Positions 56,859 to 64,000 of a DNA stretch of 64,000 nt are shown here, in pieces. Below the pieces are notes generated by a model. The model was not told the DNA's origin. It ran no database searches and saw nothing but the letters and a program-made list of their open reading frames with translations. The stretch comes from Stenotrophomonas sp. 169 (GTDB lineage: Bacteria; Pseudomonadota; Gammaproteobacteria; Xanthomonadales; Xanthomonadaceae). The stretch's first letter is position 1. Every line of letters begins with the position of its first letter. Location of the stretch: positions 3,554,501 through 3,618,500 of the forward strand of contig NZ_CP061204.1 in the NCBI RefSeq assembly GCF_014621775.1, given 5' to 3'. The position numbers and the translations under genes were made by a program.

Positions 56859-56927
56859 TGTGGGCCGACGGCCGCGGCGGTTGATGGCCGACGGCCGCTC
56901 CGGTTGACGGCCCGCGGCCGTCACTAC
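56857..56927. repeat. Three imperfect GGCCGACGGCCG tandem units
   Basis: GATGTGGGCCGACGGCCGCG, GATGGCCGACGGCCGCTCC and GACGGCCCGCGGCCGTCAC are spaced about 23-26 bases apart immediately after tsaC and end with CTAC. They could be decayed GTAG-type elements. Confidence 0.5.
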
Positions 56928-56962
56928 TGGCGCCGGGTGCGGTGATACCGCACGATGTGGGC

Positions 56963-57663
56963 ATGCGCCTGCCCCCTGCCCTGTTGTTGTCCCTGCTGCC
57001 CCTATGGGCCTTCGCCGTGCCTGTTGCGTCCGCTGAAAACGTGCGGATCTACCGGTGTGTCGGCAGCACGGGCGCGGTGACCCTGCAGGACAGCCCGTGT
57101 ACCAGCGGTCGGCAGGAAGTCCGGGACATGCAGCGGCCGCAGGATCCGCCCCCCGTCGCGCCAGTACGGCCGACGTCGCCACGCCGGCGGCACCGTCCAC
57201 CCAGGCGCCGCGCGAGATCCGCCATGTCTACATCCAGCCGCCACAGCCCATGTACGAATGCGTGACTGAAGAAGGCCGGCGCTACATCAGCGACAACAAC
57301 GAAGGCAATCCACGCTGGGTGCCGCTGTGGACCACCGGCTGGATCCCGGGCGGCGGCGGTCACCGCCCCTGGCAGGGCGGTCCCGGCCTGCCCCCCGTAC
57401 GTGCGGAAGGACAGGGAATCGCCGGTGGTCATTACCCGCCGTCCCACGGCATCGGTCACAGCGTCAGTTTCCCTGCCGGCAACATCCTCGTGCGTGACAC
57501 CTGCAACGCGCTGCCACCGCGCGAGGTCTGTTCCCGCCTGCGCGACCAGCGCTGGGACCTGGATCGTCGCTATAACAGCGCCCTGCAGAGCGAGCGCCAG
57601 GACATCAGCCGCGAGCAGCGCGGCATCGACGCACGCCTGGACCAGGATTGCGGTCGCTACTGA
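56963..57663 (+). pseudogene. DUF4124 secreted protein gene with a C-tract frameshift
   Basis: The ATG at 56963 gives a signal peptide (MRLPPALLLSLLPLWAFAVP) and a DUF4124 domain (VRIYRCVGSTGAVTLQDSPC). At the six-C run 57149-57154 the frame is lost; one additional C continues it as RRASTADVATPAAPSTQAPR and on to MYECVTEEGRRYISDNNEGN and the end at 57663. Restored, the protein would be about 230 residues, exported and Cys-rich. The lesion could be a true mutation, a slippage-prone tract or a sequence error. An intact relative lies at 57686. Confidence 0.8.
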
Positions 57664-57685
57664 GCCACGCCGCTACAATCAGCGG

Positions 57686-58366
57686 ATGAAACTCCTGACG
57701 TCCGTAGTGCTGTTGATGGCGCTGTCGCTCACCGCATCGGCCGACGATGCCGTGGTGTTCCGCTGCACGGACGCCGAGGGCGCAGTGAACGTGCAGGACA
57801 CCCCCTGCCCCGCTGGCACCGCGCAGATCATCCAGCGTCGTGGCGCATCGGCCACGTCGACCGCCAGCACCGCGCTGGGCGACCCGGCGCCCGTGGCGGC
57901 CGGCGTGCTCGACAGCGACCTGCTGCCGACCCTGCAGGCCGCCCCCGCGGCAGGCGATGGCAACGACGCCATCCTGGACAGCGATGTGTTCCGCGCGCGC
58001 GCAGCGGCGGCAGCGGCCAACACCGACCAACCGCCGAAACCCCCGTTGCCGGAGATCTACCAGTGCGTGGGCAAGGACGGCAACCAGTACCTGCATGAGC
58101 TTGAACCTGCGCCTCCGCGCTGCGCGCCGCTGGCACTGACAGGTCTGGGCGGCAGCCTCGCGCCGGGCAATGCCGAGAGCTGCGAGGTGCAGCGGGATAC
58201 CTGCACCGCCTTGGTCGAAGACCAGCGCTGTGGCGCGTGGCAACAGCGCCTGCGCGATGCGCGCGGTCGCGAGCGCTTCGTGTTGGCCGAAGGACAAACC
58301 GCCGCCACCGCCGAACGCGAACGGCTGCAGGCTGTACTTGAAGCCAGCGATTGCGCGGTGCCCTGA
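57686..58366 (+). CDS. DUF4124-domain secreted protein, 226 aa
   Basis: A signal peptide (MKLLTSVVLLMALSLTASAD) precedes a DUF4124 block (AVVFRCTDAEGAVNVQDTPC, then PAGTAQIIQRR), an Ala/Pro-rich middle and a second Cys-containing part (PEIYQCVGKDGNQYLHELEP). DUF4124 proteins are exported and of unknown function. It is 22 bases after the frameshifted relative and probably in the same transcript; the two look like a diverged duplication. Confidence 0.85.
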   Translation: MKLLTSVVLLMALSLTASADDAVVFRCTDAEGAVNVQDTPCPAGTAQIIQRRGASATSTASTALGDPAPVAAGVLDSDLLPTLQAAPAAGDGNDAILDSDVFRARAAAAAANTDQPPKPPLPEIYQCVGKDGNQYLHELEPAPPRCAPLALTGLGGSLAPGNAESCEVQRDTCTALVEDQRCGAWQQRLRDARGRERFVLAEGQTAATAERERLQAVLEASDCAVP

Positions 58367-58421
58367 GATCAGGGATCGACCCTCCAAGGCCAGCGACGCC
58401 ACTGCCCCGCGATGATGCCGC

Positions 58422-59198
58422 TCAGAACCCGTAACGCAGGAACCCGCCGTCGACTGCGATGCATTCGCCGGTGACATAGCTGGCTGCCGGCAGGCACAGG
58501 AATCCAACCGCCGACGCCACCTCTTCCGGCTCGCCGATACGCCGCATCGGCGTGCGGTCGATCACCTGCTCGTAGTAATCCGGATCCGCCAGCGCACCCG
58601 ACGTGCGTCGCGTGCGGATGTACCACGGCGCCACGGCATTCACCCGGATGCCATCTTCGGCCCACTCCACCGCCAAGTTGCGGGTCATCTGGTGCATCGC
58701 CGCCTTCGTCATGCCATAGACCGCCCCACTGCGTACATGGGTCAGGCCGGACACGCTTCCCACGTTGACGATGGCCGATGCGGCATGGCGTGCCAGCAGC
58801 GGATGCGCGTAGCGCGACAGTTCGAACGCGGAAAAGAGATTGGTCTCGAAGATGTTGCGCCACTCGTCTTCGGTGTAGTCGATCGCCGGACGGGTGATGT
58901 TGCCGCCAGCGTTGTTGACCAGGATATGCAACCCGTCTGCATGATCCTCCACCCAGTCGAGGATCTCGCGTCGGTCTTCGTCATCGGATACGTCTGCAGC
59001 GAGCGCATGGATCGCCTGCGCGGGATATTCATCGGCCAGGTCGTCGCGCGCGCTTTCCAGCATGTCTAGATCGCGCCCCACGATCATCACGTCGGCACCA
59101 AAGCCGAGCAGTTCGCGGGCGATCGCCAGCCCGATGCCGGCGCTTGCGCCGGTGATGAGTGCGGTCTGTCCATCCAGCCGCCAACGCTGCGCAGTCAC
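58422..59198 (-). CDS. Short-chain dehydrogenase/reductase (tropinone-reductase-like)
   Basis: The 258-residue enzyme has the SDR set: [12 protein letters not shown] (cofactor), [20 protein letters not shown] and the catalytic [10 protein letters not shown] (Tyr and Lys). The overall sequence ([14 protein letters not shown] at the start, [20 protein letters not shown] and [13 protein letters not shown] at the end) resembles tropinone-reductase-like SDRs. The substrate is unknown. The GTG at 59198 ([10 protein letters not shown]) is chosen because GGAGA lies eight bases upstream; an earlier ATG would add a sequence unlike the family. Confidence 0.88.
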   Translation of the reverse strand: MTAQRWRLDGQTALITGASAGIGLAIARELLGFGADVMIVGRDLDMLESARDDLADEYPAQAIHALAADVSDDEDRREILDWVEDHADGLHILVNNAGGNITRPAIDYTEDEWRNIFETNLFSAFELSRYAHPLLARHAASAIVNVGSVSGLTHVRSGAVYGMTKAAMHQMTRNLAVEWAEDGIRVNAVAPWYIRTRRTSGALADPDYYEQVIDRTPMRRIGEPEEVASAVGFLCLPAASYVTGECIAVDGGFLRYGF

Positions 59199-59322
59199 GT
59201 CTGTATCTCCTGCCGGGCCATGCCCGTGTAACGATGACGCAAGCATAGCGCCGCTGCCCCCGTCACGGCAGTCGGCCCTCTGCGTGGCACACTCCGCACT
59301 TCACCGTCCGGGAGATCCGTGC

Positions 59323-59535
59323 ATGCCTGTCTTGAAGATCACCGCCGCTGCCATGGCGATGTTGATGCTCGCCGCCTGCCAACGGCCGCCGGTACCAGCG
59401 CAGGACAAACCGCCGGAACCGAAAGCACTCACACGCAGCGTGCAGGCCCCGTTGGAGAAGGCGCGCGGCGTGCAGCAGACAGTGGATGACGCAGAAAAAG
59501 AACGGCGCGCCCAGGAAGAGCGCGCCGAACAATGA
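59323..59535 (+). CDS. Small lipoprotein, 70 aa
   Basis: The ATG at 59323 follows GGGAGAT. A lipoprotein signal (MPVLKITAAAMAMLMLAAC, lipobox LAAC) gives a short mature chain rich in Pro, Lys and Glu (QRPPVPAQDKPPEPKAL, DDAEKERRAQEERAEQ), probably helical at the end. The role is unknown. Confidence 0.75.
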   Translation: MPVLKITAAAMAMLMLAACQRPPVPAQDKPPEPKALTRSVQAPLEKARGVQQTVDDAEKERRAQEERAEQ

Positions 59536-59542
59536 GCCGACG

Positions 59543-59664
59543 GTAGAGCCGACTTCAGTCGGCTGGTGTGTCGCGGGCGATGAGGAAAGCCGACTGAAGT
59601 CGGCTCTACCTGGTCGGCTGGTGTACCGCAGGTGATGAGGGAAGCCGACTGAAGTCGGCTCTAC
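59543..59664. repeat. Array of three SMAG-type palindromes
   Basis: GTAGAGCCGACTTCAGTCGG and a reversed copy occur at 59543-59564, 59587-59609 and 59641-59664 (the last two as GCCGACTGAAGTCGGCTCTA). The first faces the other two. They fill the gap between the lipoprotein and sppA. Confidence 0.8.
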
Positions 59665-59678
59665 CCCCGCCGGGTGTC

Positions 59679-61601
59679 TCAGAAGCCGCAGAAGCAGTAC
59701 GCCAGCGCCTTCACCGGGGTGCCCTTGCCCTGCTCGCGCGCGGCGTCTTCGACGAAGCGCAGCTGGGTATTCACTTCCGGCATCGTGCGCGCCAGCACCA
59801 TCCGGCCCACGCCGGATTCGGCCAGCATCCAGCCACCGGCATGGGTGCCGGCGAAGCTGCTGACGAACTGCGCAAACGGCGTGGCCGCCTTTTCGATGTA
59901 ACGCACGCGGTACTTGTCGTCGGCGCCGAGCTTGGCCCGGCCCGCCGCATCGGCCACTGCATCCTTCAAGCCACCAAACGCGTCGACCAGACCGCGTTCC
60001 TTGGCCTGCGCGCCAGACCAGACGCGGCCACGTGCCACTTCGTCCACGGCTTCCACCGGCTTCTTGCGCGCATCGGCCACACGACCGGTGAAGTCGGCAT
60101 ATCCCTTGTTGATCACCGACTGGATCACCTGGCCTACGGCCGGATCCAGCGGCTTGGTCATGTCGAACGCGCCGGCGAAGCGGGTCGTACCCACGCCATC
60201 GGTGTGCACGCCGATCTTGTCCAGCGCGCGGGCCACGTTCGGCACCATGCCGAAGATGCCGATCGAGCCGGTGATGGTCGATGCATCGGCATAGATGCGG
60301 TCAGCGTTCATGCTGATCCAGTAACCGCCCGATGCCGCCAGGTCGCCCATCGACACCACCACCGGCTTGCCGGCAGCCTGCAGTGCGACGACTTCGCGAC
60401 GGATCTGCTCGGACGCGAACACTTCGCCACCCGGCGAATCCACCCGCAGCACCACGGCCTTTACGTTGTCGTCGTCGCGCGCTTCGCGCAGCAGCGCGGA
60501 GGTCGATTCGCCACCGATGCGACCGGCCGGCAGATCGCCGCCGCTGATCTCACCGGCCGCGACCACCACCGCTACCTGCGGACGCGAATCCACCGGGCTG
60601 CGGCGTGCGTCCAGCTGGCCCAGATAGGCGCCCAGGTTGACGTTGCGGAAGCCGCCGTCTGCATCGCCGTCGGCAACGCCGCGCTCGATCATCAGGTCTT
60701 CGAACTCTTCGCGCGTCTTCAGCGCGGTGACCAGCTTCTGCTGGAGCGCGAACTTGGCGAGATCACCACCGGCGGCGGCGACGCCTTCCGGCAACGTATC
60801 GATGCCAGCGGCCAGCTGCGCCGGATCCAGGCGACGGGCCTTGGCGATATCGCCGAGGTAGCGCTGCCACACATCGTTCATCCAGTACAGGTCGGCTTCC
60901 TTGGCCTGCGGGGATGCGGCGTCGAGCACGTAGGGCTCGGCGGCGGACTTGTACTCGCCAACCTTGAACAGGTGCACATCCACGCCCAGCTTGTCCTGCA
61001 GGCCGGTGCGGAAGTACTGGCGGTAGCGACCCAGGCCTTCCAGCAGCACCGCGCCCATCGGATCGAGGTACACCTCGTCGGCCTGCGCGGCCAGCAGGTA
61101 CTGCGACTGGCCCATGCTCTCGCTGTAGGCCACGATCTGCTTGCCCGACGCGCGCAGCTGCTGCAGCGAGGCGGCCACTTCACGCAGCGACGCGAAGCCG
61201 GACGGCTGCAGCTTGTCCAGCTCCAGCACGACACGCTCGATCTTCTTGTCGTCGCGTGCCGCGTCGATCGCGCGGATCAGGTCGCGCAGCTGGATTTCCT
61301 CGGCATTGGTATCGCCCATCGCCTTGGCGAAGGCACGGCTGACCGGGTCGGTACTGAACTGCTCCACCAGGCGGCCTTCCGGCGCGATGACCAGCGTGGT
61401 GCGGTCCTGCAGCGACTTGCTGGCGCCTGCACCCATGCCGGCGGCCACGACCAGCGCGACCAGAATGAAGAACAACAGGCCGAAGAACAGCACGTTGAGG
61501 ATCAGCCGGCGGGTGAAGTTCATCACGTCCCACAGCCCGACGAAGAACGCGGCGATAGGATTGCGACGCGCCGGGGGCAGCGGTGGCACGGTTTGGTTCA
61601 T
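59679..61601 (-). CDS. sppA: Signal peptide peptidase SppA, 67-kDa type
   Basis: The 640-residue membrane protease cleaves leftover signal peptides. After one membrane helix (RLILNVLFFGLLFFILVALV) the two tandem S49 halves follow: the first carries the catalytic Lys in VGEYKSAAEPY, and the second the Ser in SMGDLAASGGYW. TGSIGIFGMVPN and GRVWSGAQAKERGLVDAFGG are further family blocks. The size fits the E. coli-type enzyme. The ATG at 61601 (MNQTVPPLPPARR) is chosen from the family start; earlier codons are not conserved. Confidence 0.95.
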   Translation of the reverse strand: MNQTVPPLPPARRNPIAAFFVGLWDVMNFTRRLILNVLFFGLLFFILVALVVAAGMGAGASKSLQDRTTLVIAPEGRLVEQFSTDPVSRAFAKAMGDTNAEEIQLRDLIRAIDAARDDKKIERVVLELDKLQPSGFASLREVAASLQQLRASGKQIVAYSESMGQSQYLLAAQADEVYLDPMGAVLLEGLGRYRQYFRTGLQDKLGVDVHLFKVGEYKSAAEPYVLDAASPQAKEADLYWMNDVWQRYLGDIAKARRLDPAQLAAGIDTLPEGVAAAGGDLAKFALQQKLVTALKTREEFEDLMIERGVADGDADGGFRNVNLGAYLGQLDARRSPVDSRPQVAVVVAAGEISGGDLPAGRIGGESTSALLREARDDDNVKAVVLRVDSPGGEVFASEQIRREVVALQAAGKPVVVSMGDLAASGGYWISMNADRIYADASTITGSIGIFGMVPNVARALDKIGVHTDGVGTTRFAGAFDMTKPLDPAVGQVIQSVINKGYADFTGRVADARKKPVEAVDEVARGRVWSGAQAKERGLVDAFGGLKDAVADAAGRAKLGADDKYRVRYIEKAATPFAQFVSSFAGTHAGGWMLAESGVGRMVLARTMPEVNTQLRFVEDAAREQGKGTPVKALAYCFCGF

Positions 61602-61721
61602 GGGGTGCTCCGGTTGGCATCTTGCCGAGGAATTTGCGGGATCAGCATAACGGGTGTGGTTGTCCGCAGCATCGGACACAAGTAAGGGGGTCTGCGTGAG
61701 GAATGTGGGCGCAGCGAGCGT

Positions 61722-63086
61722 TCAGGCCGGCAGCGACTGCCCCACCCGGGCGCCACTGCGGTGCAGGCGCCACCCCATCAGGATGGCCGCCGCCGTCAGC
61801 CCGACAATCAGGCCGATCCACATGCCCTGCGGGCCCATGCCCAGCCACAACCCAAGCCCGGCGCCGAGCGGCATGCCCAGGCCCCAGTACGCGAACATGG
61901 CAATGAACATCGGCACGCGCGTGTCTTTCAAGCCACGCAGCGCACCGGCGGACATCACCTGGATGCCATCCGGGAACTGGAAGGCCGCGGCGTACAGCAG
62001 CAACGTCGACGCCAGCCCGGCGACGGCAAGGTCATTGGTGTACACACCGACGATGGCGTCATGGCCAAGCAACAGGGCCAACGCGGACACGGTCTGCGTG
62101 CCCAGGATGATCGCGTAGCCCGCCCAGGCCGCGCGGCGCACGCCGTGGCCGTCACCGCGCCCGACCGAATGGCCGACACGTACGGTGGTGGCTTCGGCCA
62201 CGCCCATCGGAATCATGAAGCACAGCTGGGCCACGTTGATGGCGATCTGGTGCGCTGCCGCTTCGTTGGCGCCGAGTCGTCCGATCAGCAGCGCGGTGAC
62301 GATGAACAGTCCACCCTCCATCAGCACGGTGATACCGATCGGCAGGCCGGTACGCAGCAGCTCCCAGATGGCGCGCCAGCGTGGGCCCTCGAAATGGCTG
62401 AAAAGCTGCAGGTGCTCGAAGCGCTTGGTCTTCCACAGGTAGGTGCCGAAGCAGAGCGCCTGCAGCCACATCATCACCGCCGAGGCGATGCCCAGCCCTT
62501 CCGCGCCCAGCTCCGGGAAGCCCAGCTTGCCGTTGGCCAGCACATAGCCCATCGGGGCCAGCACCAGCAGCCCGCCGAAGCCGATCAGCATGGTCGGCAG
62601 CGTCCAGTGCATGCCCTCGCTGAGATAGCGCATGCAGAAGTACAGCGTCAGGGCCGGGCCACCCCAGCGCACCGCGTGCAGGAACGCGGTGGCCCCTGGC
62701 ACGATCTCCGGCGCGATGCCGAATGCCGGCAGCAGCGGCGGCACCACGCTGAGGAACGTGAACATGATCAGTCCCAGCCCGAGCGCCAGCCACAGGGCCT
62801 GGCGGAACAGCGGGCCGATCTCACGCTCGCGGCCGGCCCCGTGCAGCTGGGAAACCGACGCGGTGAGCGAGATCAGGGTTCCGATCGGGATCAGCATCGG
62901 CAGCCACAGCAGGGCCGTGCCGATGGTGACCGCAGCGAGCGTATGGGTGCCATGGTGGCCGGCGATCACGTTGTCGACGAACGAGATCAATCCGGTAGAC
63001 ACGTGGCCGAGGACAAGCGGCAGCGCGAGGATGCCGGTGGCGCGCACTTCCTGGCTGAAGCGCGGGGCGGGGGATGCGATGGACAT
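61722..63086 (-). CDS. MATE-family efflux transporter
   Basis: The 454-residue protein has twelve membrane helices in two halves. The MATE pattern is recognisable in ILALPLVLGHVSTGLISFVD, GTALLWLPMLIPIGTLISLT and AAHQIAINVAQLCFMIPMGV (the second-half repeat). It exports cationic drugs or metabolites, coupled to Na+ or H+; in this family the substrate is not predictable. The ATG at 63086 (MSIASPAPRFSQEVRATG) is preferred over an earlier non-ATG start. Confidence 0.9.
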   Translation of the reverse strand: MSIASPAPRFSQEVRATGILALPLVLGHVSTGLISFVDNVIAGHHGTHTLAAVTIGTALLWLPMLIPIGTLISLTASVSQLHGAGREREIGPLFRQALWLALGLGLIMFTFLSVVPPLLPAFGIAPEIVPGATAFLHAVRWGGPALTLYFCMRYLSEGMHWTLPTMLIGFGGLLVLAPMGYVLANGKLGFPELGAEGLGIASAVMMWLQALCFGTYLWKTKRFEHLQLFSHFEGPRWRAIWELLRTGLPIGITVLMEGGLFIVTALLIGRLGANEAAAHQIAINVAQLCFMIPMGVAEATTVRVGHSVGRGDGHGVRRAAWAGYAIILGTQTVSALALLLGHDAIVGVYTNDLAVAGLASTLLLYAAAFQFPDGIQVMSAGALRGLKDTRVPMFIAMFAYWGLGMPLGAGLGLWLGMGPQGMWIGLIVGLTAAAILMGWRLHRSGARVGQSLPA

Positions 63087-63177
63087 GGATGCGGCGGAGG
63101 TCGCCAACTGCGGCTGCGCGCGAAGGGCACAGGCACCGGGTTGCGGGGCGCCATCTTACCTGTTCTTCAGCGAGCTG

Positions 63178-63204
63178 GAGCCAGCCGGCTGAAGCCGGCT
63201 CTAC
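63178..63204. repeat. SMAG-type palindrome, reversed
   Basis: AGCCGGCTGAAGCCGGCTCT followed by AC: a CCGGCT/AGCCGG stem with CTAC at the end, upstream of the MATE gene. Confidence 0.7.
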
Positions 63205-63271
63205 CAGAAAACGGACAGACCGCTTACGCCGACCCACCGGTAGCGCAGCGGCCGCGCGATGAAGGCACTGC

Positions 63272-63850
63272 TTACCGGCCTACCTGGCGGGTCAGCCAGG
63301 CGTCGCGCTGTGCGGGTGCGACCGCCAGGAATTCGCTGCGCACGGCGTCGCGCTGTTGCGGCGGCGTGCGCTGTGCCACCAGCGTCAACTGCGACACCTG
63401 GGCAGGAGTCAGCTGCCGCAGCATGGCCAGCGTCGCGTCGCGCTGGTCTTCCGGCACATACCCGAACATGCCCTGCAGCCGACCGAAGTGCTCACCGAGC
63501 AAGGGGCCAAGCCGCCACCCATCGCGGAAGGCCTGGTCCTGTGCAGTGAAGCTGTCCCGCAGAGCCTGCTGGCGCGCCGGCGGCAACGCCGAGAACTGGC
63601 CGGCCGCCTGCCGTACGCGTTGCCGTTCCGATTCGCTCATTGATCGCCACGCGGCATAGTCGCTGCGACGCTGACGCTTCTGCTCGGGGCTGAGCTGATC
63701 CCAGGCCGGGAGCGCGGGCGCGGGCGTGACCGGGACGCCGGCGGGGCCACTCGATGACGAAAGCGGCAGCACATTGCGGTCCGGCGCGGCCTGCGCTGCG
63801 GTCGACATCATCATCCCAACCAGCAGCAGCCTCCCGACCGACTTATTCAT
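63272..63850 (-). CDS. DUF3106-domain exported protein, 192 aa
   Basis: A signal peptide (MNKSVGRLLLVGMMMSTAAQ) is followed by a helical, Gln/Arg-rich body: PAWDQLSPEQKRQRRSDYAA, WRSMSESERQRVRQ, and repeats of the type LTPAQVSQL and VAPAQRDAWL. This is the DUF3106 pattern. The protein is periplasmic and of unknown function. Its ATG overlaps the end of the upstream gene (ATGAATAA), so the two are translationally coupled. Confidence 0.88.
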   Translation of the reverse strand: MNKSVGRLLLVGMMMSTAAQAAPDRNVLPLSSSSGPAGVPVTPAPALPAWDQLSPEQKRQRRSDYAAWRSMSESERQRVRQAAGQFSALPPARQQALRDSFTAQDQAFRDGWRLGPLLGEHFGRLQGMFGYVPEDQRDATLAMLRQLTPAQVSQLTLVAQRTPPQQRDAVRSEFLAVAPAQRDAWLTRQVGR

Positions 63851-64000
63851 CGGCCGCGGCCGTTTCAAGCCCAGCAGCCACCGGCTCCGGACGGGTCGGT
63901 TTTGCCTGCGACTCGTCCACCGGCAGCGGGCCACCCGCGGCTGACCAGGCATGCAGGTCCGCGTCGGCAAGCAGCGGGAAATCGGGGTCGGCCAGCATCG
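63843..64000 (-). CDS. C-terminus of an unidentified gene, continuing past the window
   Basis: A frame open to the right edge ends at TAA 63843-63845, overlapping the DUF3106 start by eight bases. The visible end reads LADPDFPLLADADLHAWSAA and then GGPLPVDESQAKPTRPEPVA. The piece is too short to identify; the coupling suggests a common function with the DUF3106 protein, such as an envelope or sigma-factor-linked regulatory gene. Confidence 0.6.
   Translation of the reverse strand, partial: MLADPDFPLLADADLHAWSAAGGPLPVDESQAKPTRPEPVAAGLETAAADE

Overview
The window looks like chromosome of a Stenotrophomonas (S. maltophilia group) or a very close Xanthomonadaceae relative. This rests on the high GC content, the xanthomonad-type housekeeping order (rsmB-fmt-def divergent from a LysM gene-dprA-smg-topA-tsaC), and many short GTAG palindromes of the SMAG type (for example a GTAG followed by a CCGAGC/GCTCGG or CCGAC/GTCGG stem) scattered between genes.

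Layout. 1-9.5 kb: small membrane proteins, lipoproteins and two recognisable paralogues of an anchored Sel1-like family, plus a periplasmic trehalase (treA). 9.5-27.28 kb: an integrated accessory island next to a tRNA gene with a CAU anticodon (probably tRNA-Ile2). It holds a doubly broken gene, a type III-like restriction-modification pair (Res, Mod), a UvrD-type helicase fused to an Fe-S PD-(D/E)XK nuclease, a divergent sacsin-like ATPase with a C-terminal DUF3883 nuclease-like domain, and a three-gene cassette of two different three-Cys-motif partner (TcmP) proteins around a three-Cys-motif (DUF5131/Gp37-like) protein. A P4-type integrase next to the tRNA is inactivated by a frameshift and a nonsense codon, so the island appears stranded. 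Repeated GTGAGTCA/TGACTCAC octamers lie near both ends.

27.3-31.6 kb: an NCS2 nucleobase permease, a cyclic-nucleotide-binding plus TIR-like protein resembling a Pycsar effector but with no cyclase beside it, and a HipA-family YjjJ kinase. 31.6-38.4 kb: rpoD, dtd, an LpxL-like acyltransferase, ribA and two PH-domain membrane proteins. 38.5-45.8 kb: an LPS core/O-antigen type cluster (CDP-glycerol transferase-like protein, two GT2 enzymes, two O-antigen-ligase-like proteins, a GT39 transferase). 45.8-56.9 kb: rsmB-fmt-def, then LysM-dprA-smg, two GYF_2 proteins, topA and tsaC. 56.9-64 kb: a frameshifted and an intact DUF4124 gene, a short-chain dehydrogenase, a small lipoprotein, sppA, a MATE transporter, a DUF3106 protein and the end of another gene.

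The most interesting material is the island. Res-Mod and the helicase-nuclease form one tightly overlapping operon and the sacsin/DUF3883 gene faces it, which suggests one composite defence locus. The TcmP-DUF5131-TcmP cassette combines methyltransferase-like folds with a radical-SAM-like Cys motif and has no established function that I know of. All functional statements come from motifs and gene order read by eye; no database search was possible.
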